Source: Pachyseris speciosa (taxonomy: Eukaryota; Cnidaria; Anthozoa; Scleractinia; Pachyseridae). Taken from it: DNA of 64,000 nucleotides. The translations under genes were made by a program, and so were the position numbers. The stretch's first letter is position 1. Each line of letters starts with the position of its first letter. Positions 56,820 through 64,000 of the stretch are shown here, in pieces. A model generated the notes under the pieces. The model was not told the origin of the DNA. It ran no database searches and saw only the letters and a list, made by a program, of their open reading frames with translations. The stretch covers positions 1,517,501-1,581,500 of the forward strand of contig JAEMWC010000032.1 in the NCBI GenBank assembly GCA_016490735.1. The letters run 5' to 3'.

Positions 56820-57530
56820 ACGGAACAAACCCCGCCTGGTGTTCCTTGTAAATAGTTCTTCTCGTGAATAATTACTAATTAGATGTGTATATACTCACGA
56901 GAGCAATTCGTCATAACGGGATGATTTCTTTGGCTCAAAATTAAATGCAAAATGACACAATGACTTATTGGAATAGGAAGAGGTCAGGCGATGTAATATT
57001 GGAACTTGTCATAGATAAGTTTTACTACTTAACTTTACCATTACAATGTTTGGGCGATTGAACAAGATGCAACATTTATTAACACGGGACAAACACACTA
57101 TTAAAAAAAACAGTTTTAACCGTTTACATTGTTTGCATGAGTGTTACAGACTAAAGACAACGGTCAAAATCACAAAAAAGCCGTTACGCTACGCACCTTT
57201 ATAAGGAAAATGCTACGTACAATATGCAGGCCATGTACGGCCATGTTTTTTGACGGTCTGTGAGCCCAGCCCTCGGCTAACCTTAATAATGGCAGTTGAA
57301 AAGATGTGTTCTTCAATTGGTCGTCACGAAGCTACGGATGGGCAAAAAAGATGAAGAAGAATAAGCTACTCCATTACAGTTATTTTGGCCAATTAACCCT
57401 GTTAAAATTCTAGGAATGCACTTTTCTTTCGACAAAAATCAAAATGACCATATGAATTTCATTTTTAAAGTGTAAAAGTTGCAAACCATGTGGAGCTCAA
57501 GAAACCTTACTCTTTTTGGCAAGGGGAGCA
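56820..57530. other. Intergenic, no gene seen
   Basis: 3' flank of the PAN gene; no clear AATAAA or repeat. Confidence 0.4.
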
Positions 57531-57700
57531 GGGTTGGCACAGTGTTGAGAGCGCTGGCCTTCCACCAATGTGTCCCGGGTTCGATTCCCGGATTCGGTGT
57601 CATAAGTGCGCCGGCTGAGTTTCTTGCTTCTCTACTCTGCTCCGAGAGCTTTTTTTCCCGGTACTCCGGTTTTCTCTTCTCCTCAAAACCAAAATTTCTC
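57531..57700 (+). mobile_element. tRNA-derived SINE
   Basis: Head GGGTTGGCACAGTGTTGAGA with B box GGGTTCGATTCCC, then the tail CTCTACTCTGCTCCGAGAGC and ACTCCGGTTTTC. A very common anthozoan SINE layout. Confidence 0.75.
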
Positions 57701-57869
57701 CCACACGGCCCCACAAGCTTGCAGCTTTAAATTGTAACCGCGGATAATTAAGATTTCGTTACCTTTTGTATTAATTATAAAATCTCTGGGACTGTCGAAG
57801 TTTGTTTACTCCGCTTTGAAATCTAATGTCCCTAGGGACATTGTAACTACAGTGAGAAACTGAAGAAGG

Positions 57870-59325
57870 TCTTTGATTTTCTTTGGAACAAGGACAATGA
57901 TAAAATCAAAAGAGATAGCCTCTATCGAGAGTATAGCAAAGGTGGCTTACGCATGATTGATGCCGTTGATTTAATGCGGTGAAAGCCTTGCGAGGCTTGC
58001 TTGGATTCTCCGACTGCTTTTCCGTTCCTTCTCAATTTGGATATCTATGCCCAATCACTTTTTCAGAAAACTTGGCGGTTTAAGAGTTTCTACTTCATTG
58101 CAACTACGACACGAAATTTCTTGATCCCAAACTAGTACCTTTTTCTATGGATAAATGCTATCTTTCTTCAACGAACTTAAATCCTTATACAGCTATGATT
58201 CAGGTAAAACTGTTTTATAAATCGACTTTGTTTAACGAGGGTCACACTTAGTAGTAATTCAACTGAAAAACCTGTGTCCCTCGAAATTCTGGATCGAATT
58301 GGAATTTGAAAATGTACCCGGAGAAAAACCTATCGGAACAAGGATAAGAACCAAGTTTAAACAACAAACTCAACCCACGTATGACGCCGAGTCATAGCAA
58401 CAGCGAAATGTTCATAGACTATAAACCAATATTCCTAAGAGAATGGTGCTCAAAAGGAATCATTTTCATTAAAGATATCTTGGATGAAAATAGCCAGTTT
58501 CTCAGTTATGAAAGTGTCCGCACGAGATATAATTGTACATCGAATTTTTAAAATTACAATCATGGAAGTTATAGCCGCCATCCCAGGTAGCCTTGTAAAC
58601 GAATCAAAGAATTCAGAGGAATTTACACAACAGTTTTTTTTTATAATCAGCTCATACTTAATCTTGATAGCACAACGGGGTTAAACTTGGAAAAAGCCAT
58701 TAAAGCTAAAGACTTTTATGAGTTATTGCACAACAAAACCCACCATTCGTTGCAAACTGGGCCGATTAAATGGGGCAATTGGCAAAAGATATACAACTCG
58801 GTTAAACAAACTTCCAAACCAGAACAAGTTGAGGGAATTTCATTCCAAATTTATTTACCGAATTATCGTATCCAAGAGAGAACTTTGTAAATTTGGAGTG
58901 AAAGGAGATAGTGACTCCGTATATTGTGGAGAACAGGAGTCGGGGTCTGATAAAGAAGTTCAATTACACCTTGCTGTTCATGCGCCACTATATCTACATT
59001 AATAAGTTACACTATGCAACTCGCTCTCCCTTAACGATTTTATTTGCAAAATAGCCAGTAGCTAGCAGGTACAAGTTAGAAGATTTATGTTAAATCTGAC
59101 AATGTACTCCTGGTCAGTAGCTATTGATTGATTCTACGTTGACAACCGACTCTATGTTGACAACCGACTCAATATTAATGTTATAGTAATGGTATCCTGT
59201 TTGTACGAACGTTTGCTATGGTAGTAATTTGTCTTCCTTTCTTCTTTTTTTGTATTGTATTTTGTTGTTAGTTTTTCCTACCGTGATGTATCTTTTTTTT
59301 GTCAATAAAGTGTGTTAAAAAAATG
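57870..59325 (+). mobile_element. LINE (L1/Tx1-like) 3' end, decayed
   Basis: KVFDFLWNKDNDKIKRDSL and GGLRMIDAVDL resemble the C-terminal region of L1/Tx1 ORF2. Later FHSKFIYRIIVSKRELCKFG and YCGEQES match the terminal Cys-motif segment. Many stops. Ends at CAATAAAGTG plus an A-run near 59325. Confidence 0.65.
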
Positions 59326-59462
59326 CGACGCTGTTATGTTGAGGTAAAATATATATATATATCATTAAACCCGCAACATTATCCCAAATATCAATACTTC
59401 TTCGTAATAGACGTTATTAATATACAGCAAACAAGTGAATCCGCGCATTCTGATTGACTAGC

Positions 59463-59573
59463 TTGGAGGTGAATAGCAAGTACTCTTCACCTTAGACTGC
59501 GAGTAGTCTCTAATTTCGGCGATCGATTGTGGGGCGAAAGACGAGACTACTAGCAGTCTATATTCACCTCCAC
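59463..59573. mobile_element. Short MITE
   Basis: GGAGGTGAATAGCAAGTACT and TAGTCTATATTCACCTCC-type ends are inverse, with inner GACTGCGAGTAGTCTC and GAGACTACTAGCAGTC. Confidence 0.65.
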
Positions 59574-59968
59574 TTCGGTGAATAATTTTTAATTACTCAA
59601 CACATTGTGACAATGGCCAGATATGGTCAAGTCGAGATAACGTCCATTTTTATGTCGTTATGATGATGTCGTTATGTCGACACATCCCAAGTGAACAACT
59701 AAAAAGGATTTATCTCAGTATTCATACACAACTGGAGAACAAGTGCCCAAGGCGTTGATTATAAACTGAGCTTATCTGAGGTCGCGAAATACGCAATCGC
59801 TGTACTTTATCTAAAAAATTAGACCATGTGCTGTTGGAAGTTAGTAGAAGGGCTTCAGCAAACTTATCCGGGTTTGCGGATAGGTAAGGGATAGGGATAG
59901 GTAAATCATTAATATTCAAACTGCCTCCCGCCGGTAAAAAGCCCTCTTGCATACTAATAAGTAAATAG

Positions 59969-60175
59969 CAGACTCGTACCCAGTCGCTATTTACGTGTTT
60001 TATGGGGAGAGAAGATTGGATAGGCGCCCGGGGTGTCGTGGGAAGAGGCGAAGGAAAAATAGCGTCGCTATTTTTCCTTCGCCTCTTCCCACGACACCCC
60101 GCGCCCCTCAATCCATCCTCGTATCCAATCTTCTCTCCCCATAAAACACGTAAATAGCGACTGGGTACGAGTCTG
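59969..60175. mobile_element. Near-perfect palindromic MITE, 9-bp TSD
   Basis: Ends CAGACTCGTACCCAGTCGCT and its exact inverse; arms of about 95 bp meet near 60065. Flanked by AGTAAATAG on both sides (59960-59968 and 60176-60184). The 9-bp duplication fits a Mutator-type transposase. Confidence 0.85.
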
Positions 60176-60775
60176 AGTAAATAGGCATACTAATGAGCGT
60201 TACTCTGGTACAATAGCAACAACAGACCTGCCTAAACTAGCCCACTGTTCGTCAGCACGGATTGGTCAGTCAAGAATCCATTATGTGTTTGAAATAAACG
60301 CGCGCCTTCTGTTGCTAGCGTCACTCTTGCAATTCGTTTTCTGGGAAAACCTTTTCTCCGAGATTTTTAATTAATGGCTTGCTCAACCGTTAACGATTTT
60401 CAAGTTGCTTTGAACGCTTATGTATCTGTCTCTTTTGCTTTCCGCTCCATTAGTCACTAGCTAATAATGCAAACATACAGTGCCCTACATTTGCATACCA
60501 AATCTACAGTAAGGAAGTCCATGGGACAGCCTTCTACCATTCAACAACGACAATAAACGGCTTAAGTTGTTTGGAACGATCAGTATAAACACGTGAGTAA
60601 TGTATGACACGTTTTTTGGGAGACAAAATATACTGTATTAGCGAATACAGAAAGATTAAAATGGACAATAAATAAAAATCAATCGATCAAGTTTCTCTCT
60701 ACTGCAAAAGCAATTAAACTTTCCGTCGCCATATATTTCTAGCAAAGTTATGTAAAGTTATGTAAAAGTTTTCCC

Positions 60776-61230
60776 TCCTCCTCCTCCTCCTCCTCCTCCT
60801 CCTCCTCCTCCTCAATTATATTGTTTTCCCTCCTTCTCCTCCTCCTGCTCAATTCCACCACCACCTCCGGCCCGCCACTACCACCGCCACCACCAGCACT
60901 ACCACCACCTCCACTACCACCACAATTCTATTGTTTTCCTCCACCACCCCACCGCCACCACCATCAATAGAATTGTGGTGGAGGTGGTAGTGCTAGTGGC
61001 GGTGGGGTGGTGGAGGAAAACAATAGAATTGTGGTGTTGGTGGAAGTGGTCTTGGCGGTGGCGGCGGCGGCGGTGGTTGTGGTTGTGGTGGCGGCGGCGG
61101 CGGTGGTGGTTGTAGTGATGGCGGTGATGGTGGCGGCGGTGGTGGTGGTGGCGGTGGTGTTGGTGAAATTCAGGAGGAGGAAGAGGGGAGAAGGAGGAGG
61201 AAGAACAATAGAATTGAGGACGAGGAGGAG
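60776..61230. repeat. Triplet repeats (CCT)n, (CCA)n and inverted (GGT)n
   Basis: 60776-60815 is (CCT)n. 60850-60965 is CCA-rich and 60966-61170 is its GGT-rich inverse, with AATTCTATTG on one side and CAATAGAATT on the other several times. The two halves form a long imperfect palindrome. Confidence 0.85.
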
Positions 61231-61300
61231 GAAAAATAAATCATACATGAACTTCGGAAATGAAAACAATCGACCTGCAATTGACCAAATGAGCTGGTCG

Positions 61301-61310
<10 letters not shown>

Positions 61311-61336
<26 letters not shown>

Positions 61337-61383
61337 ATCGCACCGGCATCGCGCGGTCACGGGTTCAAACCCCGTTGAAGTCC
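61311..61383 (+). tRNA. tRNA-like sequence (SINE head), GGC variant
   Basis: GGCTTCA/TGAAGTC acceptor, D-arm GCTC/GAGC, loop CCGGCAT (anticodon GGC, C at position 33), T-arm ACGGG/CCCGT. Followed by a 12-T run and CAGGCTTCTTTTCGCAATTG, the SINE tail also seen at 32975. Confidence 0.6.
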
Positions 61384-61459
61384 TGCATTTTTTTTTTTTC
61401 AGGCTTCTTTTCGCAATTGCAAAAATTGCGTTCACAACTGCGAGGATCATTCTTCATTT

Positions 61460-62436
61460 GATTGAAAACCTTTGTAAACAAAATCCCTACAATATGAATT
61501 TTTTGCAGCGTAAAGTTAATAGGACTCTCTCAAAAGTTAATGGCACGCGCTTCAATAGCCGCAACTGGAAAAAACTGGGGCAAAAAATATAATGAAACTC
61601 GTCATTCGCTAGCGACGGTTTCCCAAACATTCAACAACTGATTCAACAAAATATCTGTTAGTTAATTAAGAACGCCAAAAAAAGAAACGACTCTTGTGCG
61701 CTTTGTGAAAACATTTTATAATATTGACTAGCCAGCGTAGCATGTGGTGGAGTAATTTATGACTCATCATATATCACTCTAGCGTGCGCTAGGCGGGCTC
61801 TACCTATCAAAAACAACGAAACAAGGAAGAGCACGATAAGGTAAATCATGTAAGTTGGTTGAGTCTTGACTGGGTTACTTTTTAAAGCTCTACCAGCGAC
61901 ATAACAAGTCCAGACTATTTTAGGACCAAAGCCACCTTCTTCCACTTTTTTGAGTAGTATTAGCAGGACTCTTTCGTTTGAGTGATCACAGTTTGAATGA
62001 GCCTTTTTATTCCCGCATGAAACCCATCAAATCTAAGGCAATGTCGATAATAACTGCAGCACTGAACAGATGGTTCAGTGTAAAGATCTGTTAATTGAAC
62101 CCGTTGTTTTTATAAACCACGAATGTCACGGGATGCCGGTTTTGAGTCGAACAGTTAGCGGGGAGGCAAGCAGTCTCACCACTGCGTTATTCATGTAAAG
62201 TGGAAGTAATTTGAAGATAAGAAACACAATAACCCTTATCACTTTAAAGCGGTGAAACTGATGTGTTATTCAGGGACCGCGCAGTGTAGTAGGGATTTGC
62301 AGCTCAAAAGACGATGTACACGATACTCAACAACAAGAACGTGATCTTGTTCTACTCTCATTGAAAAACCAGTCCTAACCGGTTATAAATTACAAAATGT
62401 CTATAATATAAGAACCCGTGAAAAGTCCTACTACAG
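61460..62436. other. Intergenic, no gene confirmed
   Basis: The minus strand at 61945-61757 encodes a 62-codon frame with one hydrophobic segment (YMIYLIVLFLVSLFLIG). I do not recognise it. 62100-62436 probably includes part of the Ty3 3' LTR. Confidence 0.35.
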
Positions 62437-62528
62437 TCCACCCCTTCTTGGGTTCTTTGTAAACACAACAGAAACAAAAGTACAACAAATCAAAGGAAAC
62501 GAATGCTTGCTCAAGAGTCCACCCCTTC
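62437..62528 (-). repeat. Duplicated polypurine tract and LTR start
   Basis: On the minus strand CCCAAGAAGGGGTGGACT occurs twice, 72 bp apart. AAGAAGGGG followed by TGG is a typical Ty3 polypurine tract then LTR start. Confidence 0.5.
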
Positions 62529-64000
62529 TTGGGATTGTTAGTTGCTAAGTTCTTGGAATAGGTTCGTGTCCAAGGTGAGGAGATAGGTACCTCCATGTGG
62601 ACCACCATTCAGGGATAAATACGGGCATTTTGCAACAAGTCTTTTAAGTTTACCATGTCGGTTGAGAATGTCTCTAGCATCTTGAAGGTTCTGGTAAACA
62701 CACTTAAAAGCCTCAGAAGCATAACATTGAGATTTCGGTAAGGTATTAAGATACTGTCCGAAGGCAAAAGCAACTTTAGCTAGTTCTGGACTTATTGCAT
62801 TACGACTAGCTTGATTTGAGAGTACATTAGGAGGTTGTACGGATGGTGGAGCATTCTGTGGAAGTTTCTCATCTTCAATCATAGGACGAATGCCATCACG
62901 AGGGTCACCATCCTGAACTACAACAATTGTTTCAATGTTAACAGCTTTAACTTCCTTGTCAGTGTTCAAGTGTCGTAACCTTAGTAAGTCTTGACGATCA
63001 TGAATGTGACCAACAACCAGAAAAGGACCATCTTATTTCCTCAGGAAGCGGGTAACTGCTCCTTTTGGAGTTGAACTTGGAGGAGGAAGTCGAACAAAAA
63101 CTTTTCCTTCAGGTACATGAAGATCTCTAGAGTGCATATCATAGTACTCTCTGTGGCTTCTCTTAAGATCAGCTTTGATTCTCTCAAAGTTTTCACATAG
63201 TCACGAAAGAAATTACAGAGTCCCAAGAATCTCTTTAGGCCAGGTGGTTGCATGTTGGCAAAAGCTTCGATGCCCTTTGAGGTAGGTTTTTGCCCATATT
63301 AAGTAATGTAAGACTTGAATTTCCCTGGAGAAGAAGGTGCATTTCGAAGGTTTGAACTGAATGCCAGCTTGGACACATCTTGCAAACAACAGTTCGTATG
63401 CATGAAGTGCATCACGGTATGTGCTTGCCCACATGATGATGTCATCAACATACACTGTTAACCATTAGTGCAGATAGTCAGCAAAAACTGTGTTGCGAAT
63501 CCGTTGGAATGTGTCAGGTGCTGTTTTCAACCCGAATGGTAACCGTAAGAATTCATAAAGTCCCACATGAGTACAAAATGCACTTTTGTGGCGATCTTGT
63601 GGGCTGAGAGGAATCTGCCAATATCCACTTGCGTGATCACAGTGACCAAAAACTTTCGCAGAGAAATTGAATCAAGAACACTAGCAATAGATTGGATGGG
63701 ATAGCCATCACCTCGAGTTACACTGTTGAGACCTCTGTAGTCAACAACGAAGCGTGGTGGTTGTGGAAGACCATTTTCTAGTGGTTTACGGACTAGGATA
63801 CACGGGGCTCCCCATTCAGATTTGCTTGGTTGGATTATCTTCATCTTGAGCATGCGTTGTAATTCGTTCTTGAGAGCAAGACGTTCTTCGGGACGTTTGC
63901 GATAAGGATGTTTGTAGACAGGCAAGGCATTCTCTGTGTCGATGTGATGTTCAAAACCGTTGATCTCACCCAGGGAAGAACCGGGAAGTAGAAATGCTGT
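62529..64000 (-). mobile_element. Ty3-type retrotransposon, internally deleted, runs off the edge
   Basis: 63925-63527 is the reverse transcriptase N-terminal half (RPEERLALKNELQRMLKMKI, WGAPCILVRKP, FVVDYRGLNSVT). 63455-63213 carries YVDD (MYVDDIIMW) and FKPSKCTFF. LCNFFRDYV at about 63210 is the palm-to-thumb link; at about 63200 the sequence jumps to the integrase C-terminus (ADLKRSHREYYD in another frame) and GPFLVVGHIHD. RNase H and the integrase core are missing. Stops occur at about 63035 (before DGPF) and upstream of YVDD. The 3' end is a 140-codon frame (62969-62538) of unknown function ending at the polypurine tract. Confidence 0.85.

Overview
The window looks like nuclear DNA of an anthozoan cnidarian, most likely a stony coral. 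The evidence is AT-rich sequence with long introns, lineage-expanded single-exon class A GPCRs, a secreted PAN/apple protein of a type common in corals, tRNA-derived SINEs, and very dense DNA-transposon, BEL/Pao, Ty3 and LINE remnants. The species cannot be fixed from the sequence alone.

Layout. 0-4 kb: a broken Cys-rich/NHL-repeat-like gene is split by a 1.14-kb insertion. That insertion is a multimeric hammerhead-ribozyme retroelement (retrozyme type) flanked by a 13-bp target duplication. 5.4-6.4 kb: a minus-strand GPCR gene has one in-frame TGA at the end of TM6. 7.8-14.1 kb: a decayed BEL/Pao element (minus strand) is interrupted in gag by a LINE fragment with a 5' inversion. 14.1-19 kb: a tandem GPCR duplication has one copy shattered by foldback elements (14.1-15.5 kb) and one intact (17.13-18.06 kb). 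19.4-22.8 kb: a TIR-bounded segment holds a DEDDh-exonuclease relic and a Mutator-like foldback element. 23-32 kb: mostly repeats, including a second retrozyme copy (24.6 kb), a degenerate third (27.3 kb), a 592-bp tandem duplication and tRNA-like SINEs. 32.1-37.3 kb: a coiled-coil gene that resembles lebercilin at its 3' end. 39.0-50.4 kb: a complete 12-exon NPRL2 gene (GATOR1 subunit). 54.3-56.8 kb: a two-exon secreted PAN-domain gene. 57.5-64 kb: SINE, LINE and MITE relics, triplet repeats, and an internally deleted Ty3 element that runs off the right edge.

The best-supported host genes are NPRL2, the 17.1-kb GPCR, the PAN protein and the 3' exons of the coiled-coil gene. They show no operon-like relationship, as expected for an animal genome. 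The most interesting system is the hammerhead family. Five copies have an intact catalytic core (four in the 1-2 kb array, one at 24.6 kb) and one is a relic (27.4 kb). In the array, cleavage sites of successive plus-strand ribozymes are exactly 272 nt apart, which predicts a 272-nt self-cleaved, potentially circular RNA. No reverse transcriptase of the Penelope type, the presumed mobilising partner, is present in the window.
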